Shown here: positions 18,523 to 27,072 of the stretch, piece by piece
Numbering within the stretch: the stretch's first letter is position 1
How the letters are laid out: each line of letters begins with the position of its first letter
Origin: Planctomycetaceae bacterium
Lineage (GTDB): Bacteria > Planctomycetota > Planctomycetia > Planctomycetales > Planctomycetaceae
Assembly (NCBI GenBank): GCA_021732995.1
Contig: JAKFWA010000091.1
Coordinates: 1 to 36,712, forward strand
Direction of reading: 5' to 3'
Length of the DNA: 36,712 nucleotides
Made by a program: the position numbers and the translations under genes
Notes under the pieces: generated by a model
Databases searched by the model: none
Told to the model about the DNA's origin: nothing
The model's input: the letters and a program-made list of their open reading frames with translations, nothing else

Positions 18523-20070
18523 ATGACGATTGATCCCTTCTACCTTCAGCAAGTTCAGGCGACCACGCGGCGGCACTTCTTCGGCCAGGCCGGCGCGGGG
18601 ATTGGAGCCTTCGCTCTGCAGTCCCTGCTGTCGCGCGAAAGTTCTGGTAGCGATACCGTCGCTCCAGCGCCTTCTGCAGCGACCGGACCGCTCGCTGTCA
18701 AAAAACCGATGCGGGACGCCAAGGCCAAGGCGGTGATCTACCTGCACATGGCGGGCTCGCCGTCGCAACTGGAACTGTTTGAGAACAAGCCGACGCTCGG
18801 CAAGTTTCACGGGCAGGAATGTCCGAAGGAGTATCTTGAAGGCAAGCGATTCGCCTTCATTCGCGGCGTCCCGAAAATGCTCGGTCCGTTGTTCAAGTTT
18901 CAGCAGCATGGACAGGCCGGTCAGTGGATCAGCGAACTGCTGCCACACTTTGCCAGCGTGTGCGATAACGCATGCATCCTGCGGGCGATGACGACTGAGC
19001 AGTTCAATCACGCGCCAGCGCAACTCTTCATTCACACGGGGCAGGCTCGGCTGGGCAATCCCAGCATGGGTTCGTGGGCGACTTACGGGCTGGGCAGTGA
19101 GAATCAGGACCTGCCCGGTTTTGTTGTGCTGTGCTCGGGCGGGAAACAACCGGATGCCGGCAAGAGCGTCTGGGGCAGTGGCTTTCTGCCTTCCGTTTAT
19201 CAGGGAGTGCAGTGTCGCACGGACGGCGATCCGGTGCTGTTTCTCTCCAATCCGCAAGGCATGTCGCGTGATGTACGCCGCAAGACGCTCGACGCCATGC
19301 GTGATTTGAACGAACTGCAGCTCAAGCAGGTCGGCGATGCGGAGACGCTGACGCGGATTGCTCAGTACGAACTCGCGTTCCGCATGCAGGTCTCTGTGCC
19401 CGATGTGATGGATATCTCCAAAGAGCCCAAGCACATTCTGGAGATGTATGGAGCTCAACCCGGCTACGTGTCGCCTGCGGAATCGGCCGATGATCCGCGG
19501 CAGCTTTACAAGGGCGATGATCCAACATTCGCCAACAACGTCCTGCTGGCTCGTCGGCTGGTTGAACGTGGCGTGCGATTCGTGCAGATCTACGATTGGG
19601 GTTGGGATCATCACGGATCATCCCCCGGCGAATCCTGCGATGAGACCTTGCCGATCAAGTGCCGCTACAGCGACCGTGCGATTGCGGCACTCATCAAGGA
19701 CCTCAAGCAGCGCGGACTGCTGGACAGCACGCTGATCGTCTGGGGTGGCGAGTTCGGGCGCACGCCGATGATGCAGAACAACGTCCGCAGCGAGTTGAAG
19801 CCGGGACTGATCGGCCGTGACCACCATCCGCACGCCTTCACGATGTGGCTGGCCGGTGGCGGCATCAAAGGCGGTCTCGCGTACGGACAGACCGACGACA
19901 TCGGTTACTACCCGACCGAAAACAAGACCACGATCCGCGACCTGCAAGCCACCATCCTGCAGGTGCTCGGCTTCGACCCGTACCTGTTCAACTTCCCGTA
20001 TCAGGGTCTCAACAATCGTCTGATCGGCCCGACAGACGAAGGTCGAGTGCTGAAGGACATTCTTACGTAG
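18523..20070 (+). CDS. DUF1501 family exported protein
   Basis: A 515-residue protein of the DUF1501 family, which belongs to the alkaline phosphatase/sulfatase superfamily. The N-terminus has a twin-arginine-like signal (TTRRHFFGQAG followed by a hydrophobic stretch), pointing to Tat export. Motifs include HMAGSPSQLE, a WDWGWDHH-like DWGWDHHG, WGGEFGRTP, and GRDHHPHAF, which supply the Asp/His residues for a metal site. The usual sulfatase Cys/Ser-x-Pro-x-Arg is not seen, so sulfatase activity should not be assumed. Family members are encoded next to PSCyt1/DUF1549/DUF1553 genes in Planctomycetes, as here. It is the last gene of the plus-strand run. Confidence 0.92.
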   Translation: MTIDPFYLQQVQATTRRHFFGQAGAGIGAFALQSLLSRESSGSDTVAPAPSAATGPLAVKKPMRDAKAKAVIYLHMAGSPSQLELFENKPTLGKFHGQECPKEYLEGKRFAFIRGVPKMLGPLFKFQQHGQAGQWISELLPHFASVCDNACILRAMTTEQFNHAPAQLFIHTGQARLGNPSMGSWATYGLGSENQDLPGFVVLCSGGKQPDAGKSVWGSGFLPSVYQGVQCRTDGDPVLFLSNPQGMSRDVRRKTLDAMRDLNELQLKQVGDAETLTRIAQYELAFRMQVSVPDVMDISKEPKHILEMYGAQPGYVSPAESADDPRQLYKGDDPTFANNVLLARRLVERGVRFVQIYDWGWDHHGSSPGESCDETLPIKCRYSDRAIAALIKDLKQRGLLDSTLIVWGGEFGRTPMMQNNVRSELKPGLIGRDHHPHAFTMWLAGGGIKGGLAYGQTDDIGYYPTENKTTIRDLQATILQVLGFDPYLFNFPYQGLNNRLIGPTDEGRVLKDILT

Positions 20071-20114
20071 CTGACGGTGCGGGCGAGGATATCCAGGCTT
20101 CATTCAAAAAGGTG

Positions 20115-20161
20115 CGGGCGACTCAGTCCGACGTTTGAGCAACGTCGAGCTGAATCGCCCG
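20115..20161 (-). terminator. Long hairpin between convergent genes, likely terminator
   Basis: Outer arms CGGGCGACTCAG (20115-20126) and CTGAATCGCCCG (20150-20161) pair at 11 of 12 positions, and inner arms CGACGTT and AACGTCG are perfect around a 5-base loop. On the minus strand the stem is followed by CACC and a run of five T, which fits termination of the TPR-like gene whose stop is at 20186. It may also slow transcription from the DUF1501 side. Confidence 0.65.
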
Positions 20162-20185
20162 TTGAGTCTTCGCAATAGCCAGGTC

Positions 20186-22210
20186 TTACATCGTTGGATT
20201 CGGGTTCGCTGGTGGATTGGCTCCCGGGATTCCAGGAAAACCGCCGGGGAGACCGGGACCACCGGGCATCTGAGCCGCGGCTTCCATAAGCTGCTTGATG
20301 ATGTCGCTGCTCAGCTTGATGGAAACCACGAACACGTCTTTCCGCGCTGAGCCTTTGATGCCTTTGACAATGTTCGAGATGGCAGTGCCCACATTCGGAG
20401 GCAGTCCGCCCTTGAATAACTCAAGCATCGGTGTGACTTCTTTCATCACGTCGCCAAACGCCTTGCTGGCTTCTGTCGCGGTGGCCGCATCACTGACCAG
20501 CAAGGCGGACTCAATGTCCACACCCTGGCTCAGTTGCAAACTGATCGCGACCGCTTGTTGCTTGCCTTCCAGAACCTTTTGCAGCTTCTGAATGCCGGGT
20601 GTGGAGAACGCCATCCCAGGAGCGCCTTGAGGTGGCTTCTGATTCAGGAACGCCGGATCTTGTGGAGCAATCGCGAGAACGAAGTGCTTGTTCGCATCGA
20701 CGAACTTGAAACGAGCCAGGGCGTCGTCGTTCAGGTCAGTACGTTCCAGCACGGCCTTCATCGCTGCGTCGTCGGCAAGGACCAGCGTCTGTGGATCAGC
20801 CACGTAGACGCAGGGATCTTTGCCCGAGGAATCGGTGGCGCGATAGTAAGACTTTCCCTGATGGTCGATCTTCTCAAACTTGCCGGTCGCTTCGATAACG
20901 TCAGCTTTGAACGCAACCTTGGTGCGCACGACAACCGTGAATCCGTCAACTTTTGGAGGGGCTGGAGGTGGCGGCGGAGTCTGGCCCGCTCCGCCCGGAG
21001 GTGGCGGGGCGCCAGGAATCTTGATGGTGGAGAAATCCACATCAATGCCGGCCGTGATCGACTCCACGTCGTCGGGAGTCAGCCCCGTTGCGGCTTTCAT
21101 CTGGTCCAGACCTTGCACAACCTGCGGCTGCAGTTTGAGCGGTGCGACCAGCGGCGCATTCCACAGATCACTCACGCGGGCATACAGCACCACCTGAGTA
21201 GTGTTGGGCAGATAGGTCAGTTGCAGCGGGCGACCCGTGCGAGAACTGGCGACTGCAGTTGTGGATGGTGCCGTTGACGATGCGTCGCTGGGAGTCGACG
21301 GAACACGCGTGGGAGCGCGAGTCGGTGTTGCTCCGCCAGTGACTCGGCGAGCCGCTCGGGGTTTTACCGCCGGGGTCGTCGTGTCGTCGCTGTTCTTGGA
21401 GAACGTCGGCAGACCAGATTCCACTGACGCCGGATCGCCGTTGATACGTCCTTCGACGAGCGAGGCCACCAGCTCCTTCCGAGCCGCCCGCTCTTCTTCG
21501 CGAATGCTGGCAACGGCCTCGCTGCGATGAGCTTCCAAGGTTTCGCGTGCCTTGCCCTGCACCCGCGCCAGCGCACGATCGACATCAATGCGATTCTCAG
21601 GGGCGGTTTCCAATTGAACGGCGTAATCGAAGTCCGCCGTAGCATCGGCGGCATTTCCGAGTTCATGTTCGACCAGGCCGCGGAAGTAGTAAACTCGTGG
21701 ATCGGGCAGGTCAGCTTCGACGATCACATCCAGTTTGGCCTTCGCTGCGGTAAAGCGGCCGGCAAAATAATCGTTCATTGCCAGCGTGAGATCGCTTTTC
21801 AGTGCTTTCTCTTTGAGATGCGAACCGCCCGACTTGGCCATTGCTTGCTTGGCATCGCGGCGGATCGTTTCCAATTGGGTACGAACCGGCCCCTGGACGC
21901 GTTCGATCGCCTTGCCGACGTCGACGCGGCTGTGGCCTTGAGCTTCCAGCTTCGCGCCAGTTTGAAAATCAGTCCTGGCTTCATCGGCCTTGCCTTGAGC
22001 GTGGGCTGCCAGACCTCGGAAGTAGTAGACCCGCGGGTCTCCCGTGTCACGATCGATCAGGTCGCTCAGCAACGTCGTCGCAGTCCCATAGTCGCGTGCG
22101 TAGTACGCAGAGACCGCATCGCCATACGTGTCGTTCGCTTCGGCGACCAGCAGGCCGCAGCTTAGACCGCAGACCACTGCAGCGCTGAAGAATCGTTTGA
22201 GGGAAAGCAT
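20186..22210 (-). CDS. Exported TPR-like protein with duplicated N-terminal module
   Basis: A 674-residue protein with a signal peptide (about residues 1-26). Two successive modules of about 85-90 residues, starting near residues 30 and 135, share DPRVYYFRGL, a DF...LE segment and a DV.(K/R)A..RVQG ending; each looks like a TPR pair plus a linker helix. A basic, Thr/Pro-rich linker follows. The C-terminal half is a folded domain of unknown family, interrupted by a Pro/Gly-rich stretch, and the protein ends in another Gly/Pro/Asn-rich tail. The start at 22210 has AGGAG 7 bases upstream; the longer frame to 22330 is rejected. Function unknown; export and TPRs suggest a periplasmic or envelope interaction role. 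Confidence 0.8.
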   Translation of the reverse strand: MLSLKRFFSAAVVCGLSCGLLVAEANDTYGDAVSAYYARDYGTATTLLSDLIDRDTGDPRVYYFRGLAAHAQGKADEARTDFQTGAKLEAQGHSRVDVGKAIERVQGPVRTQLETIRRDAKQAMAKSGGSHLKEKALKSDLTLAMNDYFAGRFTAAKAKLDVIVEADLPDPRVYYFRGLVEHELGNAADATADFDYAVQLETAPENRIDVDRALARVQGKARETLEAHRSEAVASIREEERAARKELVASLVEGRINGDPASVESGLPTFSKNSDDTTTPAVKPRAARRVTGGATPTRAPTRVPSTPSDASSTAPSTTAVASSRTGRPLQLTYLPNTTQVVLYARVSDLWNAPLVAPLKLQPQVVQGLDQMKAATGLTPDDVESITAGIDVDFSTIKIPGAPPPPGGAGQTPPPPPAPPKVDGFTVVVRTKVAFKADVIEATGKFEKIDHQGKSYYRATDSSGKDPCVYVADPQTLVLADDAAMKAVLERTDLNDDALARFKFVDANKHFVLAIAPQDPAFLNQKPPQGAPGMAFSTPGIQKLQKVLEGKQQAVAISLQLSQGVDIESALLVSDAATATEASKAFGDVMKEVTPMLELFKGGLPPNVGTAISNIVKGIKGSARKDVFVVSIKLSSDIIKQLMEAAAQMPGGPGLPGGFPGIPGANPPANPNPTM

Positions 22211-22599
22211 CTTACTGCTCCTGGCAACCGGCACACGAACAACCGATAAGCGTCGCGATCGGGCGCGACCTGCACTCGTATATAAACACGCCCCGATCGC
22301 AACTCCAGCAGCGAGTTGAAAAGCAACCAAAGAGGGACCATGTTCGTATCAGCCGCGACAGCTTCAGCGATCACGAAAGCCTGCGAACCCGTGCCGGATA
22401 TGCGGCGAGTAGGGCGCTCGCAGGTTAATGCTGGCGGGCGCAGACGCGTCCGGCTCGGAATGCTGAGACACAGCCATGCGATCGCGGGTGCCGGGACTGC
22501 CGCGATGCGTTCTTTTGCTCTCCTGAAGACTACAGAATAACCTCAGACGCCTGCCGCCGCTGAGAGTAGCGCCACCCGACTCGAGAAACTTGGGACGTG
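22211..22599. other. Divergent intergenic region, no convincing gene
   Basis: 389 bases lie between the TPR-like gene (minus) and the DUF4178 gene (plus). A TATA-rich stretch at about 22276-22284 (minus strand TTTATATACG) could be a -10 for the TPR-like gene, but no well-spaced -35 is clear. A 66-codon frame starting at 22340 has a purine-rich site before it but no recognisable protein character. Confidence 0.5.
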
Positions 22600-24171
22600 A
22601 TGCCTCGTCGTCTTGCCAATTGCCCTGCGTGTGCCGCGCCTGTCGAGTTCCTCTGTCGAACCTCGCTGGTCGCGGTGTGCAGCAACTGCCAGACGATTGT
22701 CGCGCGTGGTGACAAGGCCGTAGAGGATCACGGGCGAGTTGCCGATCTCGTCGATACTCAATCACCGCTCAAGTTGGGTGTGCGTGGCCGATTCCACAAT
22801 CAACCCTACTTCATCGTCGGACGCGTACAGTACAGGCACTCTGCCGGTGGCGTCTGGGATGAGTGGTATTGTCAGTTCTCGAATGGCAAATGGGGCTGGC
22901 TCGCGGAAGCTCAAGGTCGGTTCTACCTGACCTTTGAAGAAGATCAGTCCAGCCAACCATTCCCGCCCATCGAATCGCTCCATGCAGGCGAGCGTGTGAC
23001 GACTTCATTCGGCAACTTTGTCGTGGCCGAAGTTGGTACGGGGCAGGCTGCGGGCGCGGAAGGCGAAATTCCGTATGCGCTGACGCCCAATGCCGAGGTT
23101 CGGTTTGCGGACCTCTATGCCGAAGGCGAGCGCTTTGCGACGTTCGATTACAGCGAGGAACTTCCCAAGGCTTATCTGGGCTGGGAGGTCACGCTGCATA
23201 CGCTGGGGCTGTCTCAACTGGCACCTGCGGAAGGCAAGCAGCAACAGATTTCTGCTCTTAAGGTCAGTTGCCCGCAGTGCGCGGGTCCGTTGACGCTGTG
23301 TGCTCCGGATCAGACCCAGCGTGTCGCGTGCCCCTATTGCGCTGCCTTGCTGGATTGCAATCAAGGCAAGCTGCAGTACCTCTCAACGCTCACGCCTACC
23401 GTGGAGCCGCTGATTCCGCTCGGTACGGAAGGAGAGATGTTCGGAGCGAAATACACGGTCATCGGCTTCGTGCAGCGGTCAGTGACGTTCGACATCAAGT
23501 ATCTCTGGACCGAATACCTGCTGTATCAGCCGCTGGTGGGGTTCCGCTGGCTGGTGAACAGTGATGGCCATTGGAGCTTCGTCGAGCCGGTATCGCCTGC
23601 GGATGTCGTCGATCTGCACTCAACGGCTACTTACGACAAGCAAACGTTCCGCTTGTTTCAGGACGCTATCGCGCGTGTGGAATACGTGCTCGGCGAGTTC
23701 TACTGGCGAGTTGAAATCGGCGAAGCTGTGTTGTGTCGTGACTATGTCTGCCCGCCGTTATCGCTCTCCATTGAGCGAACGCAATCTGCGCAGGTGGACT
23801 CATCCGAGCGAGCCAGCGAGGACGGTATGTCGTCCATTGTGGACACCAGCGAGATCAATATCTCGCTGGCTCATTATGTCCCGCACGCCGACATTGAGGC
23901 CGCGTTTCAAGTCAAGAAGCTGCCGCGCGGTTGGAAGATCGCCCCGAATCAGCCGCAACCATGTGATCGCAATATCTATGTAAACTGGGGCCTGTTCCTG
24001 CTGGCCTTCGGAGTTATCTACTGCTTCGCCATCGCCTTGAATCTCGAACCGGACGGCTGGTTGCTCGTGACTGCCATGGCGCTGATCTCGCTGCTGCCGG
24101 TCGGAGCTATCTTCGTGAATCAAAGCTTTGAGCAAAGTCGCTGGGCGGACAGCGAGTTCGGCGACTCATAG
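22600..24171 (+). CDS. DUF4178 protein with zinc ribbons and two membrane spans
   Basis: A 523-residue protein. An N-terminal zinc ribbon uses CPAC and CSNC, then a DUF4178 domain (about 50-195) with FIVGRVQYRH and DEWYCQF, then a second zinc ribbon (CPQC and CPYC, about 225-255), then a second DUF4178 domain (about 275-390). Two transmembrane helices lie near the C-terminus (about 465-510). Tandem DUF4178 plus ribbons is a recognised layout; the function is unknown. Homologues are often near DUF350 and polyamine-type genes, which are absent here. The start ATG is directly preceded by a GTG codon at 22597 that could also be used. It converges on the ABC permease gene with a 15-base gap. Confidence 0.85.
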   Translation: MPRRLANCPACAAPVEFLCRTSLVAVCSNCQTIVARGDKAVEDHGRVADLVDTQSPLKLGVRGRFHNQPYFIVGRVQYRHSAGGVWDEWYCQFSNGKWGWLAEAQGRFYLTFEEDQSSQPFPPIESLHAGERVTTSFGNFVVAEVGTGQAAGAEGEIPYALTPNAEVRFADLYAEGERFATFDYSEELPKAYLGWEVTLHTLGLSQLAPAEGKQQQISALKVSCPQCAGPLTLCAPDQTQRVACPYCAALLDCNQGKLQYLSTLTPTVEPLIPLGTEGEMFGAKYTVIGFVQRSVTFDIKYLWTEYLLYQPLVGFRWLVNSDGHWSFVEPVSPADVVDLHSTATYDKQTFRLFQDAIARVEYVLGEFYWRVEIGEAVLCRDYVCPPLSLSIERTQSAQVDSSERASEDGMSSIVDTSEINISLAHYVPHADIEAAFQVKKLPRGWKIAPNQPQPCDRNIYVNWGLFLLAFGVIYCFAIALNLEPDGWLLVTAMALISLLPVGAIFVNQSFEQSRWADSEFGDS

Positions 24172-24186
24172 GTTGACGCTGCGGAA

Positions 24187-25671
24187 TCAAAGCTCCTCTC
24201 CAGCAGCTTCGCGGGCTTTGAGTTGCACCTCGCGCCATTCACTCGATTCCTCGTGATACAGCGCGATGAAGAACAACGCGGCCAGGCTGGCACTCGTTAC
24301 AAGACTGGTGATCGAGCCGACTGCCATGCCGACCAGCGGCGAAATCTCAACGATCAAACGACCGATCTTATGATCGACTGTGGTCACTAATCCTCCCACC
24401 AGCAGCGGCAGTAACCAGAACAGAAAGAGGAAAACTCCCGTGGCGGAATTAGCACTGCGTGGCTGCTTGAGTCGGAAGAACTGCAACGCGAAGCCGTAAT
24501 GCCAGATCGTCGCGACGGCTGTGGCAACCGGTATCAACAGATTGAAATCGAACGGCTGTCCTTGCGGGGCGGGCTTCAGTGACATCGCGGCTTGAGCAAC
24601 GCCGTAGGTTACCAGACCGAACATGATGACCACGGATCGGCTTGAACTTTCATCCGCGGTCAGTGAGGGTCGCAGCATGTTCTGCTTGTACGACCGGCGG
24701 AGGTGATTGCGAAACTTGCCGCGATCAGGGGTGATGCACGCAATCAGTACCGCACCCATGATGCAGTTCGCAAAGCACAACATCGGCACGATCAGAGCCA
24801 GTTCGATTTTCTCACGCCCGATGAGTCCACCAAAGTTCAACACGGCCAGAGTAACGAGGAAGGCGGTTGCGACGGGTTTGGAATACAGCATCGCGTCGGC
24901 GGACCGCATGCGACGCACGGCGGGCATCATCAGAAAGCAGATCACCGGGAACTGGTAAATCAGACTTTGAACCGCATAGGGCAGAGAGAGCCCGAAGAAC
25001 GTGACGGCTTCGATCGGTGCGCCGCGTGGTCCCAGATGCCAGTTCATGGCCTCTGCCACCGCCGGACCGGCCGTTAGGAAACCGAGCGTCGAAATGGAGG
25101 CTGCGCCGAGCACTGAAGTTCCGGTGAGATACACCATCACGAACATGAAGATGGCTGCTCCGCCTCGATTCTTCGATTTTCCGGAGATCAGACCGGACAA
25201 CAGCGCCACCTGGTGAAATAACGTCGTAGACGAAAACAGCACCACATGCGTTGTCAAAAAGCCCAGCAAGCCCGGCCTGTCGTCGGCGGCGAGCGCGCAG
25301 AACAACGTAAACGGCATCACGGCGGCGACGATCGCATACTCACGAATGGCCGACCCGAATAGGAATCCGATCGCGTTGTGCAGCGGCGGCAGCGGCGAGA
25401 TTCGATGAAAGTCCAGGATCCCTGTCTCTGCGACATTCGCGACGGCGCCCGAGACCTGCGACATGCCGTAGAAGGTCAGGATCATGGCTTCAAGGGCGAA
25501 GAAGAGCACGAACCAGGCTCCCGGCTTGATGGCGTCGGCGAAATGCCCCATCGACAGCACGCAGCCACTTAACACCAGAGTTACAAAGATGAGATAACCC
25601 GATTGCGGTCTTCGCAGCCGTGCTCGGCAATGCTTCACCAGAATCGGGTTATCAAACAGCAGAGTACTCAT
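24187..25671 (-). CDS. ABC-2-type exporter permease
   Basis: A 494-residue integral membrane protein with about 12 hydrophobic helices and a short polar C-terminal tail. The N-terminus (NPILVKHCRARLR) resembles ABC-2 permeases that begin with a cytoplasmic basic segment. Substrate unknown. A ribosome site AAGGA is 7 bases before the ATG. It lies 120 bases downstream of the ATPase gene on the same strand and should form the membrane part of that transporter. The family has no fixed motif, so the call depends on topology and pairing. Confidence 0.8.
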   Translation of the reverse strand: MSTLLFDNPILVKHCRARLRRPQSGYLIFVTLVLSGCVLSMGHFADAIKPGAWFVLFFALEAMILTFYGMSQVSGAVANVAETGILDFHRISPLPPLHNAIGFLFGSAIREYAIVAAVMPFTLFCALAADDRPGLLGFLTTHVVLFSSTTLFHQVALLSGLISGKSKNRGGAAIFMFVMVYLTGTSVLGAASISTLGFLTAGPAVAEAMNWHLGPRGAPIEAVTFFGLSLPYAVQSLIYQFPVICFLMMPAVRRMRSADAMLYSKPVATAFLVTLAVLNFGGLIGREKIELALIVPMLCFANCIMGAVLIACITPDRGKFRNHLRRSYKQNMLRPSLTADESSSRSVVIMFGLVTYGVAQAAMSLKPAPQGQPFDFNLLIPVATAVATIWHYGFALQFFRLKQPRSANSATGVFLFLFWLLPLLVGGLVTTVDHKIGRLIVEISPLVGMAVGSITSLVTSASLAALFFIALYHEESSEWREVQLKAREAAGEEL

Positions 25672-25791
25672 GTGCGAATCCTTGATGCTTAATCGCGACT
25701 GCCAGCCGTGCTGACAATGTGCGTTGAAGTGGGGTTAGCGTTTGCTGTCGGTATGGAGCTATTCACGCGGTGAGTTCGAAGTCGTGCCTCG

Positions 25792-26718
25792 CTACGACAC
25801 TTGATTGGCTCCAATCTGCAGGAAGACGTCTTCCAGTGATTCGCGGCGGCGATGGAAGGCTGAGATCCTCACGCCAGCATGAATGAGCTGGCTCAGTAAT
25901 TCTGCCGCCGAATTCTCATCACCAGAGAAGGGCAGATCGAACTGGCGGCCCTTACGTTGTGGAGTTCCCACATGCCGATGCCGACTGACCAATTGCAGGA
26001 ACGTTTCCTCGCCTGCCAGTAATTCAACTTCCAGAACCGCTTCGCCCATCACGCGCTGAGCGATCTCATCAACTCGCCCGCTGATCACCAACTGGCCGCG
26101 CTGCATGATGCCGATCGACGTACAGAATTCATTCATCTCGGACAGAATGTGTGATGAAATCAGCACCGAGCCGCCGTTAGCGGCGAAGTCGCGGATCACC
26201 TGCTTCATCTGAGCCCGACCGTGCGGATCCATGCCGCTGGCTGGTTCGTCGAGGAGCAACACCTGAGGTTCGGGGAGCAGCGTTTTGGCCAGCATGAGTC
26301 TCTGCCGCATACCTCGCGACAGCTCCACCACCATGTTGTTCCGCTTCTCCATCAGCCCCACTTCGGTCAGGCGGCGATCGATCTCCGGATTGCGCCGCGG
26401 CTTGGGAATGAAGTAACTGGCCGCGAACAGATCGAGGAACTCCCAGACCAGCAGGTCGTCATAGACCGGCGGAAAATCTGGCATAAAGCCCAGCACCTGG
26501 GCCAGCTCGCGCGGCTTTTCACGTAAGTCGATACCCGCGATCGAAACGTCGCCGTAGGTCGGCATTTGCAGTCCGGCCAACACCTTGAATGTAGACGTCT
26601 TGCCCGCGCCGTTGGGGCCGATCAGGCCGTAGACTTCGCCCGCCGCGATTTCCAGGTCGAGATCGTGCACAGCGCAAAAGTCGCCATAGTCCACTCGCAG
26701 TTCGCGCACCGAAATCAT
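25792..26718 (-). CDS. ABC transporter ATP-binding protein
   Basis: A 308-residue nucleotide-binding subunit. The Walker A motif is GPNGAGKT at 34-41, the signature reads LSRGMRQRL at about 134, Walker B is VLLLDEP followed by ASGMDPHGR, and the H-loop is SSH. This matches the ABC-2/CcmA-type exporters. The last 90 residues form a C-terminal extension typical of these subunits. GGAG lies 8 bases before the ATG. It is the first gene of a two-gene unit with the permease. An inverted repeat (26753-26780) lies 34 bases upstream and may control it. Confidence 0.93.
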   Translation of the reverse strand: MISVRELRVDYGDFCAVHDLDLEIAAGEVYGLIGPNGAGKTSTFKVLAGLQMPTYGDVSIAGIDLREKPRELAQVLGFMPDFPPVYDDLLVWEFLDLFAASYFIPKPRRNPEIDRRLTEVGLMEKRNNMVVELSRGMRQRLMLAKTLLPEPQVLLLDEPASGMDPHGRAQMKQVIRDFAANGGSVLISSHILSEMNEFCTSIGIMQRGQLVISGRVDEIAQRVMGEAVLEVELLAGEETFLQLVSRHRHVGTPQRKGRQFDLPFSGDENSAAELLSQLIHAGVRISAFHRRRESLEDVFLQIGANQVS

Positions 26719-26752
26719 GTGGTATTCTCCGACCCGATTTCCGTCGTCCAGG

Positions 26753-26780
26753 CTGAGTTATCGCTCGTGAGCTAACTCAG
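26753..26780. promoter_or_regulatory. Inverted repeat upstream of ABC operon, possible operator
   Basis: CTGAGTTA at 26753-26760 and TAACTCAG at 26773-26780 are exact complements, with GCTC and GAGC arms nested between them. There is no T-run, so a terminator is unlikely. The position, 34 bases before the ABC ATPase start, suits a repressor site or a leader hairpin. Confidence 0.45.
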
Positions 26781-26921
26781 TTTGAAGGAATCAGATCAAA
26801 ACCGCGAACGGAATGGACCTTTCACGCAAAAATGTGGTTCTAACGGGAAAAGCAGTTGGCCGCTCCATTGCGGCGATAACTGGCGGACATGCCATCTTCG
26901 GGCGGCCTGATTCGTCTGCGT

Positions 26922-26949
26922 TTGTCACATTGGTGAAGACCGCTATGTT
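26922..26949 (+). promoter_or_regulatory. Possible sigma-70-type promoter for ZIP transporter
   Basis: TTGTCA (26922-26927) and TATGTT (26944-26949) are separated by 16 bases. They resemble -35 and -10 boxes and would give a leader of roughly 115 bases before the ZIP start at 27073. The match is based on consensus only. Confidence 0.3.
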
Positions 26950-27015
26950 GCGGCGCATTCGGTTCACGCGCTTGCGTCGGCGCGAGTCGCACTTACGATC
27001 CCGCCCCGATTGTGA

Positions 27016-27034
27016 CCTTTCGTTCGGCGAAAGG
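27016..27034 (+). promoter_or_regulatory. Leader hairpin upstream of ZIP transporter
   Basis: CCTTTCG and CGAAAGG form a perfect 7-bp stem with a 5-base loop, 38 bases before the ZIP start codon. A moderately T-rich stretch follows. It could be a metal-responsive operator, an attenuator or neither. Confidence 0.4.
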
Positions 27035-27072
27035 TGCTTGTTATTGACTCCGCGCGTCCGGGCAGGCGATTC

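Larger units (their letters stand above)
26719..27072. other. Divergent promoter region between ABC exporter and ZIP transporter
   Basis: 354 bases with no convincing gene. It contains the inverted repeat 26753-26780, a promoter-like pair at 26922-26949 and a leader hairpin at 27016-27034, each listed separately. Confidence 0.6.

Noticed and set aside
18469-19614. 381-codon open frame on the minus strand
   Set aside because: Antisense to the DUF1501 gene, whose motifs are clear; the antisense product shows no domain.
22340-22540. 66-codon frame with a purine-rich site before it
   Set aside because: Arg/Ala/Gly-rich with no recognised family; the site is too close to the ATG. I left it out as a gene.
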